Position numbers and translations under genes: made by a program. A stretch of DNA of 37,467 bases. Source: a bacterium. Lineage in GTDB: Bacteria > Fidelibacterota > Marinisomatia > Marinisomatales > UBA1611. Shown here in pieces: positions 15,995 through 25,694 of the stretch. Each line of letters begins with the position of its first letter. The stretch's first letter is position 1. The stretch is taken from assembly GCA_004321745.1 (NCBI GenBank), contig SGYO01000006.1, positions 1 through 37,467 of the forward strand. The letters are read 5' to 3'. Below the pieces are notes generated by a model. That model was not told where the DNA came from. It did no database searches and saw only the letters and a program-made list of their open reading frames with translations.

Positions 15995-16650
15995 CTACCT
16001 CGAAGCAGACCATCTTTGAGTTCGATGATCCTGCGACCTCTACCTTTAATCAAGTTATAGTTATGCGAAGCCATTAAGATAGTAGTACCATTATTATTTA
16101 TCGTTTCAAGTAGTTGAACTAACTCAAAAGCAGCTACCGGATCAAGATTTCCAGTAGGCTCATCCGCCAAAATTAGCGAAGGTTCTTTAACAATGGCTCT
16201 TGCTAAAGTCACTCTCTGTTTTTCACCACCTGATAGTTCATAGGGGTAGTGGGTCCTTTTACCCTCAAAACCTACCATATCTAAAGCGTCCTCTACTCTA
16301 TATGCTATTTCGCTTGCATCACAACCAATAACATGCAAGGGAAGTGCAACATTATGGAAAACATTTCGATCATTTAAGAGGTGATAATCTTGAAAAACCA
16401 TACCTATATCTCTTCGTACAAGCGGAACCTGGCTTTTTCTCATTTTATCTGAATTGAAATCACCAACATTTATTTTCCCAGAATCACAAAATAAATCAAA
16501 ATAAATCAACCTCATTAAAGTTGTTTTACCAGAACCTGTTGGACCAATTAAAAAAACAAACTCCCCATTATCGATAGAAAAAGATAGATTAGTAACTCCT
16601 CTACCTTTTTGATGTGTGTAAGAAACATTTTGGAAGTCTATCATATTCAT
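15991..16650 (-). CDS. ftsE: Cell-division ATP-binding protein FtsE
   Basis: A 219-aa ABC ATPase. Walker A GPTGSGKT (36-43), Q-loop Gln87, signature LSGGEKQR (139-146), Walker B LILADEP (159-165), the D-loop GNLD and switch His196 are all intact, so it should be catalytically competent. The short length and overlap with ftsX by 4 bases identify it as FtsE rather than a LolD-type protein. It is the first gene of the minus-strand chaperone/division cluster and diverges from the exchanger gene across 138 AT-rich bases that must hold promoters for both. Confidence 0.95.
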   Translation of the reverse strand: MNMIDFQNVSYTHQKGRGVTNLSFSIDNGEFVFLIGPTGSGKTTLMRLIYFDLFCDSGKINVGDFNSDKMRKSQVPLVRRDIGMVFQDYHLLNDRNVFHNVALPLHVIGCDASEIAYRVEDALDMVGFEGKRTHYPYELSGGEKQRVTLARAIVKEPSLILADEPTGNLDPVAAFELVQLLETINNNGTTILMASHNYNLIKGRGRRIIELKDGLLRGS

Positions 16651-16788
16651 AAATTACTCAAATATTTTTTATGGAAAAAGGATAGAACAATATTGAAAAA
16701 TTAAATAAAGTTAAATATGAATATTATGCCTAGTAATATGAGTAAATTATAATAAGTTATTTTAATATAATTTTTTAAAGGGAATCCA

Positions 16789-17730
16789 TTGAACTTAATT
16801 TTTGATCTTGTTTTAGTTTCGTTATCAATACTAATGCTTTGGAAAGGCGCAGATTGGTTAGTTGATGCCGCATCTGAAATCGCTCACTCACTTAAAATAT
16901 CGGATCTTGTTATAGGTCTTACTGTAGTGGCATTTGGAACATCAGCACCTGAATTTGCAGTAACAATTCGTGCTGCGATAACTGGCCAGACAGATATCTC
17001 AATCGGGAATGTTGTTGGGTCTAATATTTTTAATCTAGGTTTCATTCTTGGTGGAACAGCAATGGTAAGGGCTATTAACATAACTCCGAAACTTCTTTAT
17101 AGAGATGGCATCTTTCTTCTAGTTGTAACCATATTGATCTACATCCTATTTTTTGGATTTAATGGCTGGGATGCTGCGGATGCAATCAATGCTTATGAAG
17201 GGTCAATATTATTTTTGGCTTTAATTGGATACATCATATTTTTATTTATTAAAAAAGAACCAATTGAGGAAACCCACCCAAAATCTGCAGACCTTCAGTC
17301 TTACATATGGTTTTTTGTGGGTCTTTTCTCCATTGTAATAGGCGGGCATTTAATGGTTGAGCATGCGTCAAACCTAGCTCGTGCCTTTGGCGTCTCAGAT
17401 TGGGTTATAGCGGTCACAATAGTTGCCGCAGGAACTTCAGCACCTGAGCTGGCGACATCATTGACAGCAGCATTTAAAGAAAAACATGGAATGGCAATTG
17501 GGAATTTACTTGGCAGTGATTTATTTAATCTTCTTGGAGTACTTGGTTTAGCAGGTATAATTAACCCAACTAATATCCAATCTGATATTCATTCAAGTAT
17601 AGTTGTGCTAATCATAATGGTTTCTTTGGTACTTGTTATGATGAGAACAGGTTGGCAAATAACTAGACTGCAAGGGACTATTCTTGTAACACTAAATTTA
17701 ATTAGGTGGTACCTAGACTTTGCAGGCTAG
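16789..17730 (+). CDS. Na+/Ca2+-exchanger-family antiporter (YrbG-like)
   Basis: A 313-aa inner-membrane protein with about ten helices in two inverted halves. The alpha repeats contain VVAFGTSAPEFAVTI...GNVVGSNIFNLG (from residue 46) and VAAGTSAPELATSL...GNLLGSDLFNLL (from 212). GTSAPE at 50-55 and 215-220 carries the ion-coordinating glutamates. This is the CaCA family, YrbG/CaxA type. The start is TTG at 16789, with AAAGGGA correctly spaced upstream. It is the only plus-strand gene between 7 and 37 kb. Its stop lies 4 bases from the converging nadD end and inside a small inverted repeat (17711-17732). Confidence 0.93.
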   Translation: MNLIFDLVLVSLSILMLWKGADWLVDAASEIAHSLKISDLVIGLTVVAFGTSAPEFAVTIRAAITGQTDISIGNVVGSNIFNLGFILGGTAMVRAINITPKLLYRDGIFLLVVTILIYILFFGFNGWDAADAINAYEGSILFLALIGYIIFLFIKKEPIEETHPKSADLQSYIWFFVGLFSIVIGGHLMVEHASNLARAFGVSDWVIAVTIVAAGTSAPELATSLTAAFKEKHGMAIGNLLGSDLFNLLGVLGLAGIINPTNIQSDIHSSIVVLIIMVSLVLVMMRTGWQITRLQGTILVTLNLIRWYLDFAG

Positions 17731-17734
17731 GTAA

Positions 17735-18328
17735 TTACGAGTCATTTGGTACGCTATATAAATTATTCTTATTTATATATTCCCATATTGGCAATGTTAC
17801 CATATACCTTATTGTAAGATCTTCTACCCACCTTGATCTTATTTTTGAAGAAGAAAGTTCAAACCTTGGAATATTTGCAAAGTGGACATCTTGTAGTATC
17901 CAATGAGGAATATCTGATGGCCTAAAACCTGGCCTTATTGCTACAATTACCTTAGCCTCATCTAAGATCTTTTTTGGTTCTTTCCAATTTTTTAAGTCTA
18001 TCAAACTATCGCTTCCAATTAGATAATAGATTTCCTTCTTTTCAAGATTCAACTTGTTTTTTATATCAATTATAGAATCAATAGTATATGAGGTCCCTCC
18101 TCTCGCTACGTCTACATCTGAGTATTCAAATTTAGGGTTATCTTCAATAGCGATCTTTATCATATTGATTCTATGATCTACGCTAGTTATGCAGTTTTTG
18201 TGAGGAGGTGAAAATGCAGGAATGAAGAGGACTTTATCAAAATTCTCTACCTCACATACCGTCTGGGCTATTAGAAGATGACCAATATGAGGGGGATCAA
18301 AAGTTCCTCCAAATAGACATACTTTCAT
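17735..18328 (-). CDS. nadD: Nicotinate-nucleotide adenylyltransferase
   Basis: A 197-aa nucleotidyltransferase making deamido-NAD from nicotinate mononucleotide and ATP. The N-terminal FGGTFDPPHIGHLLIAQ (HxGH at 15-18) and VLFIPAFSPPHKN are characteristic, as are GGTSYTIDSI, LIGSDSLIDLKNWKEP and the C-terminal ELSSSKIRSR (the ISSTxIR-like element). Length is normal. Its ATG overlaps the bamD stop by one base (TAATG), so it is the last gene of the long envelope array. Confidence 0.96.
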   Translation of the reverse strand: MKVCLFGGTFDPPHIGHLLIAQTVCEVENFDKVLFIPAFSPPHKNCITSVDHRINMIKIAIEDNPKFEYSDVDVARGGTSYTIDSIIDIKNKLNLEKKEIYYLIGSDSLIDLKNWKEPKKILDEAKVIVAIRPGFRPSDIPHWILQDVHFANIPRFELSSSKIRSRWVEDLTIRYMVTLPIWEYINKNNLYSVPNDS

Positions 18329-19065
18329 TATATTTCTTTTTGGGAAAAAACTTCGGTTAATTCAAGCACTAGTTTCTCCTGTTTTATAAAGTCTCTTCCT
18401 TTATTTATCCAATGACTTCTGGCTTTTTTGTCATTACCTTGTTTCAAGTAAGATTTAATAACCTCATAATGTACACTCTCAATTATATCAGTGTCGTAGT
18501 ATAGGTCAAGAACCTGATTAAATGACATTCTAGCTGGCTCAAACTCATCCATCTTCATGTAAAGAATTCCAGTTTCATATAATTTTTTTGCGAGTTTGTT
18601 TCTTAGAACGCTCATTGATTCTGAAACTGTTTTACTATGTTCGGATTCAGGGAAATCATCAAGAAATTCTCGATACCTTTCTAGTGCTTTTTCTGTATAT
18701 GACTGGTCGTTATAGTAGTTTGGACTTTCTATTCTGTAAGCCTCACAAATACGAAAACGTGCTTTTTCAAAAAAAGGACTGAAAGCCATTTTTCTAGTTA
18801 AGTTTTCATATTCTTGGATTGAAAGCATGTACTGATCGTTTAGAAAGTAAGCTTCAGCCAAAAAAAATTGTGCATCATCTCCATAATCTGTTCCTGTACC
18901 CCTTGATAGGATAAATTTAAATTCGTCTTGAGCTTTTACAAACTTACCCTGATCTAAGAAATCCATTCCTATTTTTAAATGATCAGCTAGAGGTAAACTC
19001 TCATCAGGTAAAGAAGATGAGCATCCTATAAAAAATAATAAAAAAGTTATATATATATATTTCAT
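18328..19065 (-). CDS. bamD: BamD-like outer-membrane assembly lipoprotein
   Basis: A 245-aa lipoprotein: signal sequence with lipobox FFIGC (Cys15), then TPR-like helical repeats starting ADHLKIGMDFLDQGKFVKAQDEF, then DDAQFFLAEAYFLNDQYMLSIQEYENLTR. The element FSPFFEKARFRICEAYRI matches the BamD pattern of a repeat containing an a-x-y-r-x-g-x-s-y segment. BamD is the essential lipoprotein partner of BamA in inserting outer-membrane barrels. It abuts the DUF5683 gene (TAAATG) upstream and nadD downstream. C-terminal repeats (KLYETGILYMKMDEFEPARMSF) complete the five-TPR layout. Confidence 0.85.
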   Translation of the reverse strand: MKYIYITFLLFFIGCSSSLPDESLPLADHLKIGMDFLDQGKFVKAQDEFKFILSRGTGTDYGDDAQFFLAEAYFLNDQYMLSIQEYENLTRKMAFSPFFEKARFRICEAYRIESPNYYNDQSYTEKALERYREFLDDFPESEHSKTVSESMSVLRNKLAKKLYETGILYMKMDEFEPARMSFNQVLDLYYDTDIIESVHYEVIKSYLKQGNDKKARSHWINKGRDFIKQEKLVLELTEVFSQKEI

Positions 19066-19983
19066 TTAAAAGTTTAATCTAAAAGATAAACCACCAATAC
19101 CATGTGTATTATTTGGATCAAATAATAGACCTAGGTCTAGGTCAACCTTTTTAGCCTTATCTTCATTTTTAATATTTCTGTTAGCCCAAACTGCTTCTAA
19201 ACCACTGATTACATGATTAAACATCATTGCACTGATACTAAATTTAGCAAAAGAAAGCCATTGGTTTGCTTCATAACGATCATCAAGGTAACTTTGTTTC
19301 CTGGGAGTTTTTATAACTATCTCAGTACTATCACCTACATCTTTTTCTTCCCAATACCACTCTGAAGATGCATCTGACCATCCTCCAACAAACTGATCAT
19401 ATTTCCCAATGTTCTCATAGTAATGTCTATCTTTAACCATACTAAGATCTTCACTATCTAAATAGCCTGATAGGATTGAGAGGCTATCGGAAGTAATGAA
19501 TTCAGTATTAAATAAATTTACTAAATCCCCTTCAAGATGAATGGTTAAGTGATGAGTCCCAATATAGTTTCTCATAGCTTTTAATTTATTGTCAGTGAAA
19601 AACAAGCCATTATTTTCAATAACTTCTGGACCAGATTGAGTAAAATTCCACCAGTCTTTTATATTCCAATTTTCATCAGCAAACTCTTGATAGTTCATTC
19701 TGATTTCATCAGCTTTTTTGTTTGAATATATGATACTAGTTATACTAACTATCTCCGTCGCGATAAAAATTCCTGGTTTCCAGAGCGGCTCTTTATTGTA
19801 CAGTTGACCAAGGCCTGGCACGATCAAAGACATAATCAAAGGTTTTCCTGGATAAAAAGTAGAATCTTTTTCTACAACCGCCTTTGTTGAATCTTGACCG
19901 AACAAAGGAATAGTAAAAAGAAAAGATAAAATTAACCTAGAAATCAAATAATATTTTGAAGTATGTCCTGTATTCCTCACCAT
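19066..19983 (-). CDS. DUF5683 family protein
   Basis: A 305-aa exported or membrane protein. After a hydrophobic leader (LISRLILSFLFTIPLFGQD) comes PGKPLIMSLIVPGLGQLYNKEPLWKPGIFIATEI, the hallmark of DUF5683 (a small integral domain with GLGQ-x-YN), and near the C-terminus WLSFAKFSISAMMFNHVISGLEAVWANR. The called ATG overlaps the upstream gene by 47 bases. It has AAAGGAG 12 bases before it, a little far. A TTG at 19947 would begin right at the hydrophobic leader and reduce the overlap to 11 bases, so the start is uncertain. The family often sits beside outer-membrane assembly genes, as here next to bamD. Confidence 0.75.
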   Translation of the reverse strand: MVRNTGHTSKYYLISRLILSFLFTIPLFGQDSTKAVVEKDSTFYPGKPLIMSLIVPGLGQLYNKEPLWKPGIFIATEIVSITSIIYSNKKADEIRMNYQEFADENWNIKDWWNFTQSGPEVIENNGLFFTDNKLKAMRNYIGTHHLTIHLEGDLVNLFNTEFITSDSLSILSGYLDSEDLSMVKDRHYYENIGKYDQFVGGWSDASSEWYWEEKDVGDSTEIVIKTPRKQSYLDDRYEANQWLSFAKFSISAMMFNHVISGLEAVWANRNIKNEDKAKKVDLDLGLLFDPNNTHGIGGLSFRLNF

Positions 19984-22888
19984 ATGAGTATGATTCTCCT
20001 TTAATTGTTCTATTGAATTTAGTTAATCCTTTGTGAATCTCTAACTCAATTGCAGTTGGATAATTATAAAAGGAAAAACCATTGACTCTCCACTGTAGAC
20101 CAATAGATTTTTTCCACATTTGGTCCTCTTTTTCACGCCAGGCATCACCAAATTGAAAGATCGCTCCCAAAACGCTATTTTGCATTATAAACCATCCTAA
20201 TTTTACGTGCGCCTCTCTCACTAAAGGATAGCGAATAGATAAGTCAACCAATGCTGTTTTTGTTCCCTCAATACCATAGAATGGGTACCCTTTAAGACCG
20301 CTCATACCTCCATTAAAAAAATGAAAAAATGAATCAACCTTTGTATTTGTTATATACCCACCATTTAAGTGTAAACTGGTCGTCAACCTCTCAACCCATG
20401 GAAGTTCATAGTGATAGGTAAAGTCGCCTTGAAATCTTGCTAAATTATTATCTTTAAAATTTTCTACTAGAGTACCAGCATCTGAAAGGTCAAGACCATC
20501 GATAAATTTATTTTTCTCTAGGTCAATTTTTGCAGATACTTTAAATCCATTAGATGGATTAATATTGCCATCTAAACGCGGTTTTATAACATTTAGTTTC
20601 CAGTCTAGATTTATTGATACTCCATTATAATAATCATAAGCTACTCCAGCTTCAAGACCTTCAGCGGGAAGTGACTCACTAACAAACGCTCTATATCTTT
20701 GAAATGAACTATATAGCTCTATACTACTACCATAAAAAGGAAATCTTATTCCTGGGCGAAACAGCAACATTCTAAATTTTATGTCACTATCAATCTGATA
20801 AATGTCTTGATATTGAGTTTTATCTGAAGTATTTCTAGTTAGATAAAAAGTCTCAAAGAACAGTGTTGGGTAAAATCGATTAAATTCAAAAATAAAGAAA
20901 AGATCAGCATCCATAAGGCTGTTTAAAGACATACCACCAAATAAACTTAGCCGCTCTATGATTTCACTAGAATAAAAATAAAATCCAGGCTTTACTGTAC
21001 CATATTCTGCCATAACCTTGGGCATGATAAACATATTTGGAAATTGATCAACATATTTATGAGCCTTTGTTGTATCAGGCATTAGGATAGGACCGGATAG
21101 GTTTTCATTCTTTTGATAGTGAGTTTTTGAATATCCAACCAGAGTTTCATCGATCAATTGCAATGAATCTATAATCGCTATCTTATAGCCACCATTATCA
21201 TATAACGAGTAAAGCACTTTACCACTCTTATTTATATTTGGCATAAAAGCACCGCCAAATACATTTGTTGCATAACCCTGCTTTTCATTTTTATCATCGA
21301 TAAAATGCAGATTGAAGATGCCACTTCTATCATCAGAGTAGATAAGAGAGCCATTTCCAGCAAACGCGATATTACGTTCATCCCATAGATTATTATTTAA
21401 AACCATACTAAATATGGAATCTTGAAGCGAAATTTTTGCTATATCGCGGTAATGGTTGGTAGATATATCAAAATAGAGACAATTATCAAACTCATTGAAT
21501 TTTAAACTACTGAGCATCGGTCTTTTTTCTAAATCTGTTATCTTATCAATACTATCGCGTTTCAGATCATACATGTAAACATCTTGAGCTCCATCATAAG
21601 TGGCAAGAAATGCTATACTACTATCAGATTTAATGTAAGTAGGTGAAAATGACCTGGCTCCATAAGTAAGCCTATTTTCTTTTTTTAAATTTAAATCGTA
21701 TTCATATAGGTCATAGTATCTAGAACCGTTCTTATCTGGAAACTTTGGCTTTTTACTATAATAAATTATATTACCATCTGGATGCCAAGTTGGCGCAGAA
21801 TAAACGGCGCCTGAGATCTTCTTTTCTGAGCTGCTATCAATATCATAGACATAGAGGTCTGTCTGCCCAAAATAATCATTATTTTTATTACTCAAATAGG
21901 CAAATACATTACTATCAGGCGCCCAAATTGGAAACATATTTGCAGTACCTTTATCTATAATTATATTAGGCTTTACATGATTTATCTCAATTGGTTTAGT
22001 AATCTTATCATAGCGCAACTTGAGTGTATTTATAAAATCGTCGTACACCTGCTCGCCATCAATATCTATAACGTTATAAAATGCGTCATTAATTGAAAAC
22101 TGAAACGGGTTTGATAACTCTACCATAAGATCCTTTATAATACCAGATCCATATTTGTATGCAATGTATCTAGATAAAGCAAAGCCGGAATTATAGGTTG
22201 ATTCGTTCCCAATACCTTTTTTACCAAATGTGTTCATTTCATTAAACGAAAGAAGATTATCATTAATTGCTCTATCTCTTAAGATCATATCTCTGTGAGT
22301 ATCCCAATGATCCCAGTCTGCATTATCGTACATATACTGAGCTATACCTTCAGCAAGCCAGGGAGGAACAACTGTTCCAGGTATTGGATAACTCACCAAA
22401 GAATTTGGAAATCCATACAATACATCTTTCCTTTTTTCTTCTTCATACCCCATATATTGAATGTATGCTCCCGGAATCCTATTCCCCATCTTCATTGATT
22501 TTTGAAGAGAAACAATATGAGCATATTCATGTGTAATTACATTCTGCAACCACCTGTGACTACCTCTCAACTCAAAATTAAGAGGAGTTGCCCATATAAC
22601 AATTTTGTTATCGTAATAATACGCTGCTCCGTTAGAATAATCATCAGCATCTCTCAATATTATATCCGTTTTATCTTCGGGTACAAAGTCATAAAACTGA
22701 GTTATCTTAGTGAAAATTATCTCAGCTACCGTGGCAGCTTCTCTTGCAGATCGTTCCGTTCCATTATGATAGTGAATGTTGAAATGCTCAGTTTTAAAAG
22801 TAAACCATTCTAACTCTGGATGATTATACTTTACTTGCCCGAATAACGAGGCATATACGGAAATTATTACAATGAGCAAACGAATCAT
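19937..22888 (-). CDS. Metalloprotease-like protein with beta-propeller and outer-membrane barrel
   Basis: A 983-aa exported protein in three parts. After a signal peptide (cut near FGQ), residues about 25-300 form a peptidase-MA-like gluzincin domain with HEYAH (120-124) as HExxH and WLAEGIAQY (177-185) supplying the third ligand Glu180. A TolB/PD40 beta-propeller covers about 310-560 (FPIWAPDSNVFAYLSN, APTWHPDGNIIYYS, RSFSPTYIKSDSSIAFLA). The C-terminal 380 residues look like an outer-membrane barrel of the Omp85/surface-antigen kind (FHFFNGGMSGLKGYPFYGIEG, GLQWRVNGFSFYNYPTAIE, final FDF). The HExxH is intact, so proteolysis is plausible. It overlaps the M6-like gene by 4 bases (ATGA). Confidence 0.8.
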   Translation of the reverse strand: MIRLLIVIISVYASLFGQVKYNHPELEWFTFKTEHFNIHYHNGTERSAREAATVAEIIFTKITQFYDFVPEDKTDIILRDADDYSNGAAYYYDNKIVIWATPLNFELRGSHRWLQNVITHEYAHIVSLQKSMKMGNRIPGAYIQYMGYEEEKRKDVLYGFPNSLVSYPIPGTVVPPWLAEGIAQYMYDNADWDHWDTHRDMILRDRAINDNLLSFNEMNTFGKKGIGNESTYNSGFALSRYIAYKYGSGIIKDLMVELSNPFQFSINDAFYNVIDIDGEQVYDDFINTLKLRYDKITKPIEINHVKPNIIIDKGTANMFPIWAPDSNVFAYLSNKNNDYFGQTDLYVYDIDSSSEKKISGAVYSAPTWHPDGNIIYYSKKPKFPDKNGSRYYDLYEYDLNLKKENRLTYGARSFSPTYIKSDSSIAFLATYDGAQDVYMYDLKRDSIDKITDLEKRPMLSSLKFNEFDNCLYFDISTNHYRDIAKISLQDSIFSMVLNNNLWDERNIAFAGNGSLIYSDDRSGIFNLHFIDDKNEKQGYATNVFGGAFMPNINKSGKVLYSLYDNGGYKIAIIDSLQLIDETLVGYSKTHYQKNENLSGPILMPDTTKAHKYVDQFPNMFIMPKVMAEYGTVKPGFYFYSSEIIERLSLFGGMSLNSLMDADLFFIFEFNRFYPTLFFETFYLTRNTSDKTQYQDIYQIDSDIKFRMLLFRPGIRFPFYGSSIELYSSFQRYRAFVSESLPAEGLEAGVAYDYYNGVSINLDWKLNVIKPRLDGNINPSNGFKVSAKIDLEKNKFIDGLDLSDAGTLVENFKDNNLARFQGDFTYHYELPWVERLTTSLHLNGGYITNTKVDSFFHFFNGGMSGLKGYPFYGIEGTKTALVDLSIRYPLVREAHVKLGWFIMQNSVLGAIFQFGDAWREKEDQMWKKSIGLQWRVNGFSFYNYPTAIELEIHKGLTKFNRTIKGESYSYGEEYRTYFKILFDF

Positions 22889-25683
22889 TTAATAACAGCA
22901 ATTTTAATAAGCTTTTTGTTTACATTGTCTAATGCAGGATTGGAGGATCTCACATCTATTTTACCAAAATAAACGCCAGCCTCTAGGCCTCCGATCATAA
23001 AATCCCACTCTGATATTTGAAATCCATTTGATGTAACACTCTTTTCAAACTTTTTTATGAAAGAGCCTATTGAATCATATATATTCACCGTAATATGATT
23101 TGCATCAAAGGTTTCTACTCTGATCTTGGTCGAAGGTAATTGCCTTACTGGATTTGGATAGCAATAAGATCTAATGATAAGATCATTACTATTTAGTGTT
23201 GATGTATAAGGGATGTCTACCTTTCTTGAATTGGTAAGCGATCCATTTACAGTAGTCCAACTATTCCCATTATTACTATCTTGTTTATCAAATTCAATAA
23301 TACTGTATTTTGTGAAAATATAATTTTTCTGATTCATGTTATGTATAAATACCAAATCATCATTTTTAGACATTGAATAGGACAACAATAAATGACCTTT
23401 ATTATCATAAATATAAAGTTTACTTGAGTCTTGCGACTTCACAATGATCTCAGGGCTATCAGTGCCAACGATATCTTTAGCAAGAGCAATACCTGAAACC
23501 TTATTATCTAGAGGAAAGCCAGATAAAATGTGCAAATCACTATTATAGGTTGTAATTACACCATTTTGATCTATTAAAATTGGGTTTACTATAGCATCCA
23601 TATCCAAATCAATACCAATTAAAGACGATGAAGCTTCAATATCTAGAACAGTACTATCGCTTGCTATTAAGTCTCTGGAAATTAATTTATTATTATTTTT
23701 ATCAATTTCATAATTATGACTATCAGAAAAAACTTTGTCTCCATATGAGTTTTTTTCAAATAGATTTAGAAGTGAAACTTGCGAGAAATCCTCACTATAG
23801 ATGGGAAAAATCATAGAATCAATAATTGCTGAGGAATAAAGCTCAATTGCACTAAAATCCGCACTGAATTTATATTCTGCGAGGTTTACACTTTCAGTTC
23901 CATACTCATAAACCTGAAGAAGTAAACCATTTGAATTTTCTAGTATTCCTAATTCAATATGTTCCCTGCCATTTAGGTAAGAATTTAAATGATGAAATTT
24001 AGTCTTTTTATTTTCATGGATATCACTCATAAACCATAGAGAGTCTCTTCCTCCAATAATAACATTATTATCAGAGCCTTGTGGTAAATAGGCTAGCCTA
24101 TAATTAGCAGTTGAATCATTAAAACCATATGGCATCATATCATTCAAAATTGATACCGACATTGTATCTGATGCGGAACTTATATGTTCAAATGAAAGAT
24201 TGCTACTTGAGCCATTATTGGAATTAGTATTAGGATATGATAAAGGAGTAAATGAGGGCAATTCTCCTTCATTTTGAGGGTTAGCTCTATAGTATTCTCT
24301 GTTTTCTGCAAACCACATATCCCCAAAATACCCAGAAGATGGGTCATCAAACATAAAAAATGAATCAAATCCAATATCCTGTGCACCATCAGACTCTTCA
24401 AGATCCACACCCATATGATTAATATTTTCATTAATCTTATATGAAGATATACCTTGATCTATTTTTTGTTTATCAATATGCCATATAAGAAGCCCTGAGC
24501 CAGGCAATCCTAAATCGTAATTTTGAAACTTTGTAATAACACCATTTTCATCAGTAGACATTGGTATTGAGTCTATAATAGTTTTAATGAATGATGGATA
24601 TTCATCTGTTTCTTTATATATCTTATATCTTAATGAATCTATACTGACACCAGTTTTGTAATGATTATTCCGGTTTTCAACCAGAAAGTATTCAAACTCA
24701 TTAATATCCACTTTTAAAATATTATTTTTACTTCTTTTCGGCAAAGTAACCTGCGAATTTGATGATATTTGAGCTGAATGGTCCCACCCCGCATAGATTC
24801 TAGACCAGGGGTCTGGCGGTGAAGGAATCAATCCCCGACCGTTATTAGATCCTTGATCCATTAAGCCAAAAACACCGATTCTACTTTTCCCATTATCAAT
24901 ATCCCACATTGGCGGAAGTCCAACTGCAAAACCGATCATTAAGGACAGAGTTCCATTTAAACCAAATTGGTAATCGCATGGATCTGGTTCTCCAGAAAAC
25001 ATAGTATTAGATATATCAAAATTTAAATGATTTTGAGATTCTGGAAGTATAACACCTTTTGAAATAGTAGCATTACCAATTGTAATACTACTTGACCCAA
25101 TAGATTCAAATATCATATCAGTATCTATGTATGTTGAAGGTATGTCCTCAGGAGTTGGGTCAAGAAAAGGCAATGAAAAATCCTGACCCATCCCAGCATG
25201 AAAAACAATGATCAAATCGTAATCAGAAAAGTTAACCGCATCTTGGCCATATGCAGCCTCTAAGGAGTGAATATATAGCTCTGTAAGCCTCTTATCAGCG
25301 ATACTATCTTGTCCATATGGATAATAGTGAGACATTTCATATGGTAACTCATAGGGAGAATTATCAATAGGCATAATGATACTAGAAATTGTGTCAATAC
25401 CAAATTTATCATAAGAAACAGATCTGAAATAACTATCAGTAGCTTTTAATTGAGAATGAAAATATGCACCATCATGGGGAGGCGGGTCAATGTGGTATGA
25501 TTCACAATCAATACCCTCAATGGTGTTAAGAAATTTTCCATTTCCTGTCGTGCTCTGCTTATTATCCTCTTTAAACTCAACCATAAGAGCGCATACTCTA
25601 AGATCGCCTGTTATTTCGGAATGTAAATAAAAAGGTAAGCTGACGATGATAAAAGCCAGGCTTTTAACAGAACTAAATTGCAC
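22885..25683 (-). CDS. M6-peptidase-like secreted protein, catalytic site lost, T9SS-like sorting domain
   Basis: A 932-aa secreted protein. Residues about 25-310 resemble the M6 (immune inhibitor A) peptidase domain: VCALMVEFKED, YFRSVSYDKFGI, DYDLIIVFHAGMGQD, and FGLMDQGSNNGRGLIPSPPDPWSRIYAGW. Where active M6 members have HExxHxxGLP, this protein has LMIGFAVGLP (248-257), so both histidines and the glutamate are gone. Middle parts include VLNEFEYFLVENR-type and GLLIWHID segments that follow the M6 domain in homologues. The C-terminal 95 residues (YCYPNPVRQLPSTKIRVETF, NIYDSIGSFIKKFEK, GLEAGVYFGKI, KKLIKIAVIK) match a type IX-secretion type A sorting domain or the related FlgD-like Ig fold. 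It lies 11 bases after the PorV-family gene. Confidence 0.8.
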   Translation of the reverse strand: MQFSSVKSLAFIIVSLPFYLHSEITGDLRVCALMVEFKEDNKQSTTGNGKFLNTIEGIDCESYHIDPPPHDGAYFHSQLKATDSYFRSVSYDKFGIDTISSIIMPIDNSPYELPYEMSHYYPYGQDSIADKRLTELYIHSLEAAYGQDAVNFSDYDLIIVFHAGMGQDFSLPFLDPTPEDIPSTYIDTDMIFESIGSSSITIGNATISKGVILPESQNHLNFDISNTMFSGEPDPCDYQFGLNGTLSLMIGFAVGLPPMWDIDNGKSRIGVFGLMDQGSNNGRGLIPSPPDPWSRIYAGWDHSAQISSNSQVTLPKRSKNNILKVDINEFEYFLVENRNNHYKTGVSIDSLRYKIYKETDEYPSFIKTIIDSIPMSTDENGVITKFQNYDLGLPGSGLLIWHIDKQKIDQGISSYKINENINHMGVDLEESDGAQDIGFDSFFMFDDPSSGYFGDMWFAENREYYRANPQNEGELPSFTPLSYPNTNSNNGSSSNLSFEHISSASDTMSVSILNDMMPYGFNDSTANYRLAYLPQGSDNNVIIGGRDSLWFMSDIHENKKTKFHHLNSYLNGREHIELGILENSNGLLLQVYEYGTESVNLAEYKFSADFSAIELYSSAIIDSMIFPIYSEDFSQVSLLNLFEKNSYGDKVFSDSHNYEIDKNNNKLISRDLIASDSTVLDIEASSSLIGIDLDMDAIVNPILIDQNGVITTYNSDLHILSGFPLDNKVSGIALAKDIVGTDSPEIIVKSQDSSKLYIYDNKGHLLLSYSMSKNDDLVFIHNMNQKNYIFTKYSIIEFDKQDSNNGNSWTTVNGSLTNSRKVDIPYTSTLNSNDLIIRSYCYPNPVRQLPSTKIRVETFDANHITVNIYDSIGSFIKKFEKSVTSNGFQISEWDFMIGGLEAGVYFGKIDVRSSNPALDNVNKKLIKIAVIK

Positions 25684-25694
25684 AGAAATCTAGA

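Noticed and set aside
17711-17732. Inverted repeat ACCTAG/CTAGGT across the exchanger stop codon as a bidirectional terminator
   Set aside because: Only six base pairs with a 10-base loop, and neither strand has a T-run after it.
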